From the NCBI RefSeq assembly GCF_001641635.1, contig NZ_LUUB01000073.1, positions 1 through 54,330 of the forward strand: a stretch of 54,330 bases of DNA, written 5' to 3'. The stretch comes from Bradyrhizobium centrolobii. Lineage in GTDB: Bacteria > Pseudomonadota > Alphaproteobacteria > Rhizobiales > Xanthobacteraceae. The notes under the pieces were generated by a model. The model was not told where the DNA came from. It made no database searches and worked only from the letters and a program-made list of their open reading frames with translations. Position 1 is the first letter of the stretch. Every line of letters begins with the position of its first letter. The position numbers and the translations under genes were made by a program. Below are positions 17,287 through 26,652 of the stretch, one piece after another.

Positions 17287-18177
17287 ATGTCTTCACTGAG
17301 ACAAATTGCGTTTTACGGCAAGGGTGGTATCGGCAAATCGACGACATCTCAGAACACGCTCGCAGCGCTTGCGGAGATGGATCACAAGATCCTGATCGTC
17401 GGCTGCGATCCCAAGGCGGACTCGACCCGACTGATCCTGCACGCCAAGGCGCAGGACACGATCTTGAGCCTGGCAGCGAACGCCGGCAGCGTTGAGGACC
17501 TCGAGATCGAAGACGTCATGAAGGTCGGCTACAAGGATATCCGCTGCGTCGAGTCCGGCGGGCCGGAGCCAGGGGTGGGGTGCGCAGGCCGGGGCGTCAT
17601 CACCTCGATCAACTTCCTGGAAGAGAATGGGGCCTATGAGGACATCGACTACGTGTCCTACGACGTGCTCGGCGACGTCGTCTGCGGCGGGTTTGCAATG
17701 CCGATCCGGGAGAACAAGGCACAAGAGATCTACATCGTGATGTCCGGGGAGATGATGGCGATGTATGCCGCCAACAACATCTCGAAGGGCATTCTGAAGT
17801 ATGCCAGTTCCGGCGGCGTGCGCCTCGGCGGGCTGATTTGCAACGAGCGGCAAACGGACAAGGAGTTGGAGCTGGCGGAAGCACTTGCCAAGAAGCTCGG
17901 AACCCAGCTGATCTACTTTGTGCCGCGCGACAATATTGTGCAGCACGCGGAGCTGCGCCGCATGACGGTGCTGGAATATGCCCCCGACTCCAAGCAGGCG
18001 GATCACTATCGCAATCTCGCGGCGAGAATCCACAACAATGGCGGCAAGGGCATCATTCCGACCCCGATCAGCATGGACGAACTTGAGGACATGCTGATGG
18101 AGCACGGCATCATGAAGGCGGTCGACGAGGACCAGGTGGGCAAAACCGCCGCCGAGCTGGCAGTCCAGTCGGCCTGA
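17287..18177 (+). CDS. nifH: nitrogenase iron protein, copy 1
   Basis: Homodimeric [4Fe-4S] dinitrogenase reductase that passes electrons to NifDK with ATP hydrolysis. It has the Walker A motif GKGGIGKST (residues 11-19), cluster ligands Cys99 (GVGCAGRG) and Cys133 (DVVCGG), and Arg102, the usual ADP-ribosylation site in other diazotrophs. It is 296 residues. GGAGGGAG precedes the ATG. It heads nifHDKENX with 74 bases to nifD. It differs from nifH2 at only a few sites (Ala27, Asp32, Arg86 and Asp121 here, plus the C-terminus). Confidence 0.97.
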   Translation: MSSLRQIAFYGKGGIGKSTTSQNTLAALAEMDHKILIVGCDPKADSTRLILHAKAQDTILSLAANAGSVEDLEIEDVMKVGYKDIRCVESGGPEPGVGCAGRGVITSINFLEENGAYEDIDYVSYDVLGDVVCGGFAMPIRENKAQEIYIVMSGEMMAMYAANNISKGILKYASSGGVRLGGLICNERQTDKELELAEALAKKLGTQLIYFVPRDNIVQHAELRRMTVLEYAPDSKQADHYRNLAARIHNNGGKGIIPTPISMDELEDMLMEHGIMKAVDEDQVGKTAAELAVQSA

Positions 18178-18251
18178 GACGGACGCCAAATTCGGGGTCT
18201 TGAGCGAGTATCGGTTTGTATAGCGCAGAGGATGACACGAAGGAACTTCGT

Positions 18252-19754
18252 ATGACCCAAGCCACCAGCCAGAGCGCCGCAGAGATCAAGGCGCGGAATA
18301 AACAGCTCATCCAGGAAGTTTTGAAAGTCTATCCGGAGAAGACCGCCAAGCGGCGCGCCAAGCACCTCAACGTCCATGAGGCCGGAAAATCCGATTGTGG
18401 CGTCAAGTCGAATCTCAAATCGATCCCCGGCGTGATGACCATCCGTGGCTGCGCCTATGCCGGCTCCAAGGGTGTGGTGTGGGGGCCGATCAAGGACATG
18501 GTCCACCTCAGCCATGGTCCGGTCGGCTGTGGCCAGTATTCCTGGGGGTCTCGGCGCAACTACTATGTCGGCACCACCGGCATCGATACTTTCGTGACCA
18601 TGCAGTTCACCTCCGATTTCCAGGAAAAGGACATCGTCTTCGGCGGTGACAAGAAGCTCGTCAAGATTATCGACGAGATCCACGAGCTGTTTCCGCTCAA
18701 CCACGGCCTCACCATCCAGTCGGAATGCCCGATCGGTCTGATCGGCGACGACATTGAAGCCGTGTCGAGATCCAAATCCAAGGAATATAACGGTAAGACC
18801 ATCGTGCCGGTGCGCTGCGAGGGATTCCGTGGCGTGTCGCAGTCGCTGGGTCACCACATCGCCAACGACGCCGTGCGCGACTGGATATTCGACAAGATCG
18901 CGCCGGATAAGGCCCCGTCCTTCGAGTCAACGCCCTACGATGTCGCGATCATCGGCGACTACAACATTGGGGGCGACGCCTGGTCCTCGCGCATTCTCCT
19001 GGAAGAAATGGGGCTGCGAGTGATTGCGCAGTGGTCTGGTGACGGAAGTCTTGCCGAGCTCGAGGCGACGCCGAAGGCGAAGCTGAACATTCTGCACTGT
19101 TATCGGTCGATGAACTACATATCTCGCCACATGGAGGAGAAGTTCGGCATTCCCTGGTGCGAATACAACTTCTTTGGTCCGTCGAAGATCGCCGAGTCGC
19201 TGCGCAAGATCGCAACGTACTTCGACGACAAGATCAAGGAAGGCGCCGAGCGCGTCATCGCCAAGTATCAGCCGCTGATGGATGCGGTGATCGCCAAGTA
19301 CCGCCCGCGCCTGGAAGGCAAGACGGTGATGCTCTTCGTCGGGGGGCTGCGGCCGCGCCACGTGATCGGTGCCTATGAAGATCTCGGCATGGAGGTCGTC
19401 GGCACAGGCTACGAGTTCGGTCACAATGACGACTACCAGCGCACCGCCCAGCGCTACGTTAAGGACGGAACGCTGATCTATGACGACGTGACCGGCTACG
19501 AATTCGAGCGCTTTGTCGAAAAGATCCAGCCGGATCTTGTCGGTTCCGGAATCAAGGAGAAATACGTCTTCCAGAAGATGGGCGTGCCGTTCCGGCAGAT
19601 GCATTCATGGGACTATTCGGGCCCGTATCACGGCTATGACGGATTTGCGATTTTCGCCCGCGACATGGACATGGCGATCAATTCGCCGGTCTGGAAAATG
19701 ACCAAGGCGCCTTGGACGAACTCCCCTCAGCCGACCCTGATGGCGGCGGAATGA
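18252..19754 (+). CDS. nifD: nitrogenase MoFe protein alpha chain
   Basis: Alpha subunit of dinitrogenase, 500 residues. It carries the P-cluster cysteines (KSDCGVK, IRGCAYAG/GPVGCGQYSWG and SECPIGLIGDD regions) and binds FeMo-cofactor through the later Cys and the His of MHSWDYSGPYHGYDG. The ATG at 18252 is chosen over upstream in-frame starts because AAGGAAC precedes it and MTQATSQSAAEI is a natural N-terminus. It is co-transcribed with nifH1 and nifK; no separate sigma54 site was seen in the 74-base gap. In B. japonicum nifDK is separated from nifH, so the H-D-K order here is notable. Confidence 0.97.
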   Translation: MTQATSQSAAEIKARNKQLIQEVLKVYPEKTAKRRAKHLNVHEAGKSDCGVKSNLKSIPGVMTIRGCAYAGSKGVVWGPIKDMVHLSHGPVGCGQYSWGSRRNYYVGTTGIDTFVTMQFTSDFQEKDIVFGGDKKLVKIIDEIHELFPLNHGLTIQSECPIGLIGDDIEAVSRSKSKEYNGKTIVPVRCEGFRGVSQSLGHHIANDAVRDWIFDKIAPDKAPSFESTPYDVAIIGDYNIGGDAWSSRILLEEMGLRVIAQWSGDGSLAELEATPKAKLNILHCYRSMNYISRHMEEKFGIPWCEYNFFGPSKIAESLRKIATYFDDKIKEGAERVIAKYQPLMDAVIAKYRPRLEGKTVMLFVGGLRPRHVIGAYEDLGMEVVGTGYEFGHNDDYQRTAQRYVKDGTLIYDDVTGYEFERFVEKIQPDLVGSGIKEKYVFQKMGVPFRQMHSWDYSGPYHGYDGFAIFARDMDMAINSPVWKMTKAPWTNSPQPTLMAAE

Positions 19755-19833
19755 GCAAACGACACGGCTCGCCCCAAGCGGTGCGAGCTGGTGCGACAGG
19801 CGATGAAACAGGAAGCCGATAAAGAGTGCCACA

Positions 19834-21393
19834 ATGACGCAGAACGCCGAACACGTGCTCGATCATCTTGAGCTGTTCAAAGGCCAGGAATACCAGCAGA
19901 TGCTGGCCAATAAGAGGGCGCTATTTGAATGCCCGCATGATCCCGCAGAAGTCGAGCGCATCCGGGAGTGGTCCAAGACACCTGAATACCGAGAGAAAAA
20001 CTTTGCTCGCGAAGCCTTGACTGTGAACCCGGCGAAGGCCTGCCAGCCTCTCGGAGCCGTGTTTGTTTCCGCCGGCTTTGAGGGAACGCTGCCCTTCGTG
20101 CATGGTTCGCAGGGCTGCGTGGCCTATTATCGCAGCCATTTGTCCCGGCATTTCAAGGAACCCAGCTCCTGCGTCTCCTCCTCGATGACGGAAGATGCAG
20201 CCGTGTTCGGCGGCCTGAACAACATGATCGACGGGCTTGCCAACTCTTACAACATGTACAAACCCAAAATGATCGCGGTCTCCACCACCTGCATGGCCGA
20301 GGTGATCGGCGACGATCTCAACGCCTTCATCAAGACCGCAAAGGAAAAGGGCTCAGTGCCGGCGGAGTTCGACGTTCCGTTCGCCCATACGCCAGCTTTT
20401 GTCGGCAGTCACGTCAACGGTTACGATCATGCACTCAAAGGCATATTGGAGCACTTCTGGGACGGCAAGGCCGGCAGCGCGCCCAAGCTAGAGCGCAAGC
20501 AAAATGGTAAGATCAACGTCATCGGCGGCTTCGATGGCTACACCGTCGGCAACCTTCGCGAGATCAAGCGAATTCTGGAACTGATGGAGATCGAGTACAC
20601 GATTCTCGGCGATAACAGCGACGTGTTCGACACGCCGACCGATGGCGAGTTCCGCATGTATGGCGGTGGCACCAGCTTGCACGACGCGGCGAATGCGGTT
20701 CACGCCAAGGCAACCATCTCTATGCAGCAGTATTGCACGGAGAAAACGCTGCCGTTTGTTGAGGATCATGGCCACAAGATTCTCGCATTCAACTATCCCC
20801 TCGGCGTCGGCGCCACCGACGATTTCCTGATGGCCTTGTCGCGTATCACGGGCAAGCCAATACCGAAGGCCTTGGAGCAGGAGCGTGGGCGGCTGGTCGA
20901 CGCCATCGCGGATTCCAGCAGCCACATCCACGGCAAGAAGTTTGCAATCTACGGCGATCCCGACCTGTGCTACGGACTTGCAGCCTTCTTGCTCGAGCTC
21001 GGTGCCGAGCCGACCCATGTGCTCTCGACGAATGGCGGCAAGGCCTGGGAAGAGAAAATGCGGACGCTGTTTGCCAGCTCGCCCTTCGGGCAGAATTGCC
21101 ATGTCTATCCTGGCAAGGACCTCTGGCACATGCGCTCGCTCTTGTTCACCGAGCCGGTCGACTTCCTGATCGGAAATACCTATGGGAAATATCTGGAGCG
21201 CGACACAGGCACGCCGCTGATCCGGATCGGCTTTCCGATATTCGATCGACATCACCATCACCGATACCCCGTCTGGGGATATCAGGGCGGTATCAACGTG
21301 CTGGTGAAGATCCTCGACAAGATCTTCGACGAAATCGACAAGCACACGAACATCGCGGGCAAGACGGACTACAGCTTCGATATCGTTCGCTGA
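19834..21393 (+). CDS. nifK: nitrogenase MoFe protein beta chain
   Basis: Beta subunit of dinitrogenase, 519 residues. It contributes P-cluster ligands seen in KACQPLGAVF, HGSQGCVAYY and STTCMAEVIGDD. The N-terminal extension (LFKGQEYQQMLANKR) and the closing RYPVWGYQGGINVLVKILD are typical. The ATG at 19834 lies 79 bases after nifD, so the two are co-transcribed. No abnormality was seen. Confidence 0.97.
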   Translation: MTQNAEHVLDHLELFKGQEYQQMLANKRALFECPHDPAEVERIREWSKTPEYREKNFAREALTVNPAKACQPLGAVFVSAGFEGTLPFVHGSQGCVAYYRSHLSRHFKEPSSCVSSSMTEDAAVFGGLNNMIDGLANSYNMYKPKMIAVSTTCMAEVIGDDLNAFIKTAKEKGSVPAEFDVPFAHTPAFVGSHVNGYDHALKGILEHFWDGKAGSAPKLERKQNGKINVIGGFDGYTVGNLREIKRILELMEIEYTILGDNSDVFDTPTDGEFRMYGGGTSLHDAANAVHAKATISMQQYCTEKTLPFVEDHGHKILAFNYPLGVGATDDFLMALSRITGKPIPKALEQERGRLVDAIADSSSHIHGKKFAIYGDPDLCYGLAAFLLELGAEPTHVLSTNGGKAWEEKMRTLFASSPFGQNCHVYPGKDLWHMRSLLFTEPVDFLIGNTYGKYLERDTGTPLIRIGFPIFDRHHHHRYPVWGYQGGINVLVKILDKIFDEIDKHTNIAGKTDYSFDIVR

Positions 21394-21503
21394 TGCGGCC
21401 ACGCATCTTGGCCTTATCGCCCGTTGTCGCAGCTTCCGGCGCGGGCGCAGACTATCGTCTGCGCCTGGACCGGGAAGCCATCGGCCCATGCAAGGGGACA
21501 TTG

Positions 21504-22964
21504 ATGAGTTCGCTATCGACCAAGATCCAGGATGCCCTCAGCGAGCCGGGCTGCGCGAGGAACGTCAATAAATCGGAAGCCGAGCGCAGGAAGGGCTGCA
21601 CCAAGCAGCTGCAGCCGGGCGGCGCCGCCGGCGGCTGCGCCTTCGATGGCGCAAAGATAGCGCTGCAGCCGGTGACCGATGTCGCCCACCTTGTCCACGG
21701 CCCGATCGCCTGCGAAGGCAATTCCTGGGACAACCGCAGCTCCGTCTCCTCCGGCCCCGACCTCTGGCGCAGGAGCTTTACGACGGACATGGATGAGATG
21801 AACATCGTGTTCGGTGGCGAAAAGCGGCTCTATAAAGCGATCCGGGAGGTCGTCGAGAAGTACGATCCGCCGGCCATCTTCGTCTACCAGACGTGTGTGC
21901 CCGCCATGATCGGCGACGATATCAATGCAGTCTGCAAGGCAGCTGCGAGGCGGTTCGGAAAGCCCGTCATTCCCGTCAATTCGCCGGGTTTCGTTGGCTC
22001 AAAGAACCTCGGCAGCAAGCTTGCCGGCGAGGCGCTGTTCGAGCACGTTATCGGCACGCAGGAACCCGACATCACGACACCGTACGACATCAATCTCGTC
22101 GGTGAGTTCAATCTGTCCGGCGAGCTCTGGCAGGTCAAGCCGTTGCTCGACCAGCTCGGCATCCGCATTCTGTCCTGCATCTCTGGCGATGCCAGATATC
22201 GCGACATAGCCTGCTCGCACCGCGCAAAAGCCGCGATGGTCGTTTGCTCCAAAGCGTTGATCAACGTCGCGCGCAAGATGAAGGAGCGCTACGGTATCCC
22301 CTTCTTCGAAGGCTCGTTCTACGGCATTCAGGATTCCAGCGACTCGCTACGCAATATTGCGCGCATGCTGATTGCACGCGGCGCGCCAACCGAGCTGATG
22401 ACCCGGACCGAGGCCGTCATCTCCCGAGAGGAGGCAAAGGCCTGGGCCGCGATCGACGGTTTCAAGCCGCGGTTTGCCGGGAAAAAGGCGCTGCTGGTCA
22501 CGGGCGGCGTAAAGTCCTGGTCGGTCGTGGCCGCGCTGCAGGAAGCGGGCCTCGAGATTGTCGGAACGTCCGTGAAGAAGTCGACGAGGGAAGACAAAGA
22601 ACGCATCAAAGAGCTGATGGGCCAGGACGCTCACATGATCGAAGAGATGAGCGCGCGCCAAATGTACGAGATGCTGAAGGACGCGAAGGCCGACATCATG
22701 CTGTCCGGCGGAAAGTCGCAGTTCGTTGCGCTGAAGGCCGCCATGCCGTGGCTCGACATCAACCAAGAACGGTCTTACGCCTATTTGGGGTATGCCGGCA
22801 TGGTGAAGCTCATGGAGGAGATCGACAAGGCGTTGTACAATCCGATCTGGGACCAACTCCGCAGACCGGCGCCATGGGAATCCGTAAGCCACAGCGCTTG
22901 CGAGGGGAGGATGCGTGACAGACCGGCTGTGCATGCTGCGCCTCGCCTGCAGGCGGCGGAGTAG
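21504..22964 (+). CDS. nifE: nitrogenase cofactor scaffold NifE
   Basis: Half of the NifEN scaffold on which the NifB-cofactor is matured to FeMo-co. It is related to NifD. Conserved cysteines are seen in GGCAFDG, GPIACEGNSWDN and YQTCVPAMIGDDI, and the cofactor-region motif FFEGSFYGIQDSSDSLR is present. The frame is open far upstream through nifK, but the ATG at 21504 (MSSLSTKIQDAL) gives a normal 486-residue protein. Eleven bases separate it from nifN. Confidence 0.95.
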   Translation: MSSLSTKIQDALSEPGCARNVNKSEAERRKGCTKQLQPGGAAGGCAFDGAKIALQPVTDVAHLVHGPIACEGNSWDNRSSVSSGPDLWRRSFTTDMDEMNIVFGGEKRLYKAIREVVEKYDPPAIFVYQTCVPAMIGDDINAVCKAAARRFGKPVIPVNSPGFVGSKNLGSKLAGEALFEHVIGTQEPDITTPYDINLVGEFNLSGELWQVKPLLDQLGIRILSCISGDARYRDIACSHRAKAAMVVCSKALINVARKMKERYGIPFFEGSFYGIQDSSDSLRNIARMLIARGAPTELMTRTEAVISREEAKAWAAIDGFKPRFAGKKALLVTGGVKSWSVVAALQEAGLEIVGTSVKKSTREDKERIKELMGQDAHMIEEMSARQMYEMLKDAKADIMLSGGKSQFVALKAAMPWLDINQERSYAYLGYAGMVKLMEEIDKALYNPIWDQLRRPAPWESVSHSACEGRMRDRPAVHAAPRLQAAE

Positions 22965-22975
22965 GGCAGCGCGGC

Positions 22976-24358
22976 ATGGCGACCGTCACAATGTCGAAGA
23001 AAGCCTGCTCGGTCAATCCGCTCAAAATGAGTCAACCGGTCGGCGGCGCTTTTGCCTATCTCGGCGTGCGCGGCGCTATGCCCCTGTTGCACGGCCCGCA
23101 AGGATGTACGTCCTTTGCGCTGACGCTATTGGTGCGGCACTTCAAGGAAGCTGTGCCGCTGCAGACGACTGCGATGAGCGAAGTCGCTACGGTGCTCGGC
23201 GGTTACGACAACGTCGAGCAGGCAGTCCTGAACATCTATAGCCGGACCAAGCCCGAGATCATCGGCATCAATTCAACAGGCGTCACCGAGACAAAGGGCG
23301 ACGACGTCGAGGCGTTCATCCGACAGGTCCGGCAGAAGCACCTGCAGCTCGAAAAATGTCCGCTGGTCTACGTCGCGACTCCAGATTTCAAGGATGCGTT
23401 TCAGGATGGCTGGGGCAAGACGGTGGCGCGAATGGTAGAGGTCCTCGTCGACCCCGTTGACGCGGCGGCGCCGCGCGACCTCTCGCGCGTGAATGTGCTG
23501 CCGGGCTGTCATCTGACGCCCGGCGACATCGACGAGTTGCGCACGACTTTTGAGGACTTCGGACTGGATCCATCCTTCCTTCCTGATATCGGCGGCTCGC
23601 TGGATGGCCACATACCGGACAAGTTCACGCCCACCACGATCGGAGGAATCGGCGTCGAGGAAATCGCGAGCATGGGGCGCGCGGCCTGGACGGTCGCAAT
23701 CGGTGCACAGATGCGCCGGGCAGCGGCCGCCATGCATGCCAGAACCGGGACGCCAGTCCGCCTGTTCGAGCGGCTCTGCGGCCTCATCCCCAATGACGAA
23801 TTCATCGCCTTCCTGAGCGAGATCAGCGGGCGGCCCGTCCCGCTCAAATACCGTCGTCAGCGCGGACAGCTCGCAGACGCGATGCTGGATGCTCATTTTC
23901 ACATCGGAGGCCGCAAGCTCGCGATCGGCGCCGAGCCCGACCTGCTGTTTGATGTTTCCAGCATGCTGCACGAGATGGGCGCCCAGATCGCGGCAGCAGT
24001 GACCACAACCGCCTCGCCGGTGCTCGAGCGCGTCAAGTCCGAGGAGGTGCTGATCGGCGATCTCGAGGACCTGGAAGAACGCGCCAGGGTGCGCAACTGC
24101 GATCTCCTGATTACCCACGCGCACGGGCGCCAGGCAGCCTCGCGGCTGAAGATCCCGTTCTACCGCGCCGGCTTTCCGATATTCGACCGGGTCGGCGCCG
24201 GGCATCTGAAGACCGTCGGCTATCGCGGCACGCGGGAGCTGATCTTCGATCTGGCGAACCTCATTATCGCCGATCGCGAGGACAATCGCCAGCCGACGCC
24301 GGACACTTGGCGGACCTGCGATCCCGGCTTCCAGGTCGTTCCGCCGCAGCTGCACTGA
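22976..24358 (+). CDS. nifN: nitrogenase cofactor scaffold NifN
   Basis: Partner of NifE in the FeMo-co scaffold, 460 residues, related to NifK. Key segments are KACSVNPLKMSQPVGGAFAY, HGPQGCTSFALTLLVRHFKE and INSTGVTETKGDD. A [4Fe-4S] bridging Cys near the N-terminus is retained. The TGA overlaps the start of nifX (TGATG), implying translational coupling. Confidence 0.95.
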   Translation: MATVTMSKKACSVNPLKMSQPVGGAFAYLGVRGAMPLLHGPQGCTSFALTLLVRHFKEAVPLQTTAMSEVATVLGGYDNVEQAVLNIYSRTKPEIIGINSTGVTETKGDDVEAFIRQVRQKHLQLEKCPLVYVATPDFKDAFQDGWGKTVARMVEVLVDPVDAAAPRDLSRVNVLPGCHLTPGDIDELRTTFEDFGLDPSFLPDIGGSLDGHIPDKFTPTTIGGIGVEEIASMGRAAWTVAIGAQMRRAAAAMHARTGTPVRLFERLCGLIPNDEFIAFLSEISGRPVPLKYRRQRGQLADAMLDAHFHIGGRKLAIGAEPDLLFDVSSMLHEMGAQIAAAVTTTASPVLERVKSEEVLIGDLEDLEERARVRNCDLLITHAHGRQAASRLKIPFYRAGFPIFDRVGAGHLKTVGYRGTRELIFDLANLIIADREDNRQPTPDTWRTCDPGFQVVPPQLH

Positions 24359-24777
24359 TGCCAGAGGAGGGACCCAAGTCGATGAAGGTCGCATTCGCCA
24401 CTCAGGATTTGAAGCGCGTCGATGCCCATTTCGGCTGGGCCAGAAACATCGCCATCTATGACGTCCAACCGGACGGCCATCGCTTTGTCGAGGCAATCCA
24501 GTTTGACGGAGATCTCAAGGAAGACGGCATTGAGGATAAGCTCACGCCGAAGATCGAGGCGATCAAGGACTGCGCCATTCTTTATGTCGCCGCGATCGGC
24601 GGCTCGGGGGCCGCGCGGGTGGTTGCTCAGAAAATCCATCCAATGAAGGTAGCCGAGCCGGAGGCGATCGACGATCTCTGTGTCAAGCTCGAAGGCGTCC
24701 TGAAGGGCTCTCCGCCGCCTTGGCTGCGCAAGGTGCTCGCCAAGGGTGGGGAACGCAATCTGGAGTTCGAGGACTGA
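24358..24777 (+). CDS. nifX: FeMo-cofactor carrier NifX
   Basis: Small NifX/NafY-type protein that holds NifB-co or its derivative and passes it to NifEN. The core begins MKVAFATQDLKRVDAHFGWA and includes the GGSGAARVVAQKIHPMK segment. Two starts are possible: ATG 24358, overlapping the nifN stop (139 residues), or ATG 24382 after GAGGAGG, which matches the common family N-terminus. The stop overlaps the next ATG (TGATG). Confidence 0.93.
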   Translation: MPEEGPKSMKVAFATQDLKRVDAHFGWARNIAIYDVQPDGHRFVEAIQFDGDLKEDGIEDKLTPKIEAIKDCAILYVAAIGGSGAARVVAQKIHPMKVAEPEAIDDLCVKLEGVLKGSPPPWLRKVLAKGGERNLEFED

Positions 24778-25259
24778 TGGGACCTGTCATGAACAAACCG
24801 GCTGAGCCCACTCCTCGCGATCAGGTGGTGGACGCGCCCTTCGTCCGGGAGCTCGTCAAGATTTGGCGGGCGCAGGACACCCACGGCGCGTGGGAAGGCA
24901 AGAGGGATATCGACCTCCTCGAGCCCTACCTGCTCGACAAGGAGAAGCGGCGCATCCTCCCAATCGTCGGCGATCCAGATCCGGATACGATCTGGCGGCT
25001 TGAGCTCTTCTTCGATGCCGTTGCGCTTTCGATCGAAAGAGAAACCGGAGTAGGGGTGTCCCCGATGCTGAAGATGCACCACGAAGGCTTCGGTCGGCTG
25101 GTCCTGATCGCAGGGCGGCTTGTCGTCGTGAGCAAGCGGCTACGTGATGTACATCGCTTTGGCTTTGACAATCTTGCAAAGCTCGCCGCCGAGGGCGACG
25201 GGCACGTCAACAGCGCGGTCGAGATGATCCGCAGGTTTCCGGAAGTTGCGAACTACTGA
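24777..25259 (+). CDS. NifX-associated nitrogen fixation protein (DUF269)
   Basis: About 160 residues. It matches the NifX-associated family by its VRELVKIWRAQDTHGAWEGK opening and the FGRLVLIAGRLVVVSKRLRDVHRFGF core. The family is almost always found after nifX and is thought to assist cofactor synthesis or electron transfer, but its biochemistry is unsettled. The start overlaps the nifX stop. An ATG at 24789 is an alternative. Confidence 0.9.
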   Translation: MGPVMNKPAEPTPRDQVVDAPFVRELVKIWRAQDTHGAWEGKRDIDLLEPYLLDKEKRRILPIVGDPDPDTIWRLELFFDAVALSIERETGVGVSPMLKMHHEGFGRLVLIAGRLVVVSKRLRDVHRFGFDNLAKLAAEGDGHVNSAVEMIRRFPEVANY

Positions 25260-25266
25260 GGCGATC

Positions 25267-25467
25267 ATGCGCGATCTTGAATCACTGAAAGCCGAGGTCA
25301 AAAAACTATCGACCAAAGCGACCCAGGCTAAGATGGATCTCCACGATCTCTCCGAAGATCTGCCCGCCAACTGGACCTCGATCCTGGAAGTCGCTCAGAA
25401 GGCCTACGACGCCTTCGCCGTTCTCGAACGCAAGCGTCAAGAGCTCAACAAACTGGAAAGAGCATAG
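25267..25467 (+). CDS. DUF683 (CCE_0567-type) helical nif protein
   Basis: A 66-residue, highly charged, all-helical protein (LESLKAEVKKLSTKATQAKM ... LERKRQELNKLERA). It matches the small DUF683 family encoded between the NifX-associated gene and a ferredoxin in many diazotrophs. Members form helical hairpin oligomers; the function in nitrogen fixation is unknown. Seven bases after the upstream gene and 13 before fdxB, it is clearly in the same operon. Confidence 0.88.
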   Translation: MRDLESLKAEVKKLSTKATQAKMDLHDLSEDLPANWTSILEVAQKAYDAFAVLERKRQELNKLERA

Positions 25468-25480
25468 GCGATCAACGATT

Positions 25481-25765
25481 ATGGCATCAGTAACCCGCGA
25501 CGGCCGCGAGTGGAGCCCGGAATACCTGATCTCGATCGACCCGGAGAGGTGCATCGGCTGCGGCCGCTGCTACAAGGTCTGCGGCCGCGACGTCATGACG
25601 TTGAAAGGTCTCAATGAGGACGGCGAGATGATTGACCTCGATGACGATGATGACGAGATCGAGAAGAAGATTATGGTCATGACCGATGTCGGCGCTTGTA
25701 TCGGCTGCGGCGCGTGCGCCCGCGTCTGTCCCACCAATTGTCAAGTTCACGCTGTCGTCGCCTGA
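25481..25765 (+). CDS. fdxB: nif-specific ferredoxin III (2[4Fe-4S])
   Basis: A 94-residue ferredoxin with two cluster motifs, CIGCGRCYKVC and CIGCGACARVCPTNC. They are separated by a long acidic insert (DLDDDDDEIEKK) characteristic of FdxB/ferredoxin III. It is likely an electron donor in nitrogenase function or cofactor assembly. It is last in the nifH1DKENX operon; the following genes run on the opposite strand. Confidence 0.92.
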   Translation: MASVTRDGREWSPEYLISIDPERCIGCGRCYKVCGRDVMTLKGLNEDGEMIDLDDDDDEIEKKIMVMTDVGACIGCGACARVCPTNCQVHAVVA

Positions 25766-25849
25766 GCCGCTCACTTGCGAGGTCGCTCGCTTTCGAAGCT
25801 GGGGCCTAACGGCGGCGATATCCCCATAAGCCAAAAATGTGAGTAGGTC

Positions 25850-26164
25850 CTATTCGATCCCCTGGTCACGTGCTTTCATCATTGCAGCGACCCGAAATCG
25901 CTCATGAATGGCGACCGCACTTGCGAGCAGAGCGGTCTGCGCGCTCTTGAGGGCCTCGATTACAATCCCAGCTTCCTCGCGCGTCAACGGGACGCGCCCG
26001 GCCATGTGGCTGGCATCGGGCACGACTGCCCAGATCGCGCGGCGATAAGGATGATCCTTCACCTCGATCAGGCTGTCGCTTTCGAGTTCGCCGCCAAGTG
26101 TAATAGCGAGCCCTGTCACTTCGAGCTTGCGACCGTCCTGCGTGAGCTTCACAAAAGTTGGCAT
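25850..26164 (-). CDS. conserved-looking hypothetical protein, 104 aa
   Basis: The protein begins MPTFVKLTQDGRKLEVTGLA and ends in a long Ala-rich helix (EEAGIVIEALKSAQTALLAS). I do not recognise the family. Codon use looks genuine, and the opposite strand has only short shadows. The frame continues upstream to 26353, but ATG 26164 gives the sensible N-terminus. It lies 19 bases behind another minus-strand ORF and could share its promoter. Position inside the nif cluster suggests a symbiotic role, unproved. Confidence 0.6.
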   Translation of the reverse strand: MPTFVKLTQDGRKLEVTGLAITLGGELESDSLIEVKDHPYRRAIWAVVPDASHMAGRVPLTREEAGIVIEALKSAQTALLASAVAIHERFRVAAMMKARDQGIE

Positions 26165-26183
26165 CGATGGCTCAGCTTCTGGC

Positions 26184-26600
26184 TTAGAGGTGGTCAGGCC
26201 ATCCCCGCCAGTTCCCCTCGGGGGAGACATTCGAGGCCATCTTCCTCGACGTTTGTTGCGTGCAAGACGCTTCAACCGAGTTGACCTTGACCTTGTCCTT
26301 GCCGCGACCAGCAGAGGGATCCCCAACCATGATCCCATCCGCCCTGGCGGCACGTGCGGCGCACGGTGCGACGGCGCGGGCGGTGGGCATGGGATTGGCT
26401 GCGAATTGCGAAGCCTCCAGATCGCCGGAGGTCGCGTCGAGAACCGGCTCTTCGAATTTGAAGCTGACAGCCACGTGGGTGCAATTGACCTCGCACACCG
26501 TGATCGGGCGCGCCATCGAATACACAGTCGGCGCGGTATGATCGAGCAGAGATTTGAGTTCGTTTGCGGAGCGATGGACGAGTTGCGGCGACGTGTTCAT
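26184..26600 (-). CDS. hypothetical protein, 138 aa
   Basis: The minus-strand frame starts MNTSPQLVHRSANELKSLLD with GGAG eight bases upstream. An N-terminal half with CEVNCTHVAVSFKFE looks folded. The C-terminal half is rich in Ala, Lys and Ser and looks disordered. The family is not recognised. A sigma54-like element (TGGCAC-GAGAT-TTGAT, 26637-26652 minus) lies 37 bases before the ATG but has GA instead of GC at -12. Medium-low certainty that it is a real gene. Confidence 0.5.
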   Translation of the reverse strand: MNTSPQLVHRSANELKSLLDHTAPTVYSMARPITVCEVNCTHVAVSFKFEEPVLDATSGDLEASQFAANPMPTARAVAPCAARAARADGIMVGDPSAGRGKDKVKVNSVEASCTQQTSRKMASNVSPEGNWRGWPDHL

Positions 26601-26636
26601 GTCAATCTCCATGCAAGCGTATGCTTCAGGGCGAGG

Positions 26637-26652
26637 ATCAAATCTCGTGCCA
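26637..26652 (-). promoter_or_regulatory. sigma54-like element with imperfect -12
   Basis: On the minus strand TGGCAC-GAGAT-TTGAT has a perfect -24 box, but the invariant GC of the -12 box reads GA. It points at the two minus-strand hypothetical genes. No TGT-N10-ACA was found upstream. Possibly a decayed promoter. Confidence 0.35.

Noticed and set aside
17293..21501. Long antisense ORFs opposite nifH, nifD and nifK
   Set aside because: Products rich in His/Arg/Val with no domains. They mirror strongly conserved nif genes and are typical third-position GC artefacts.
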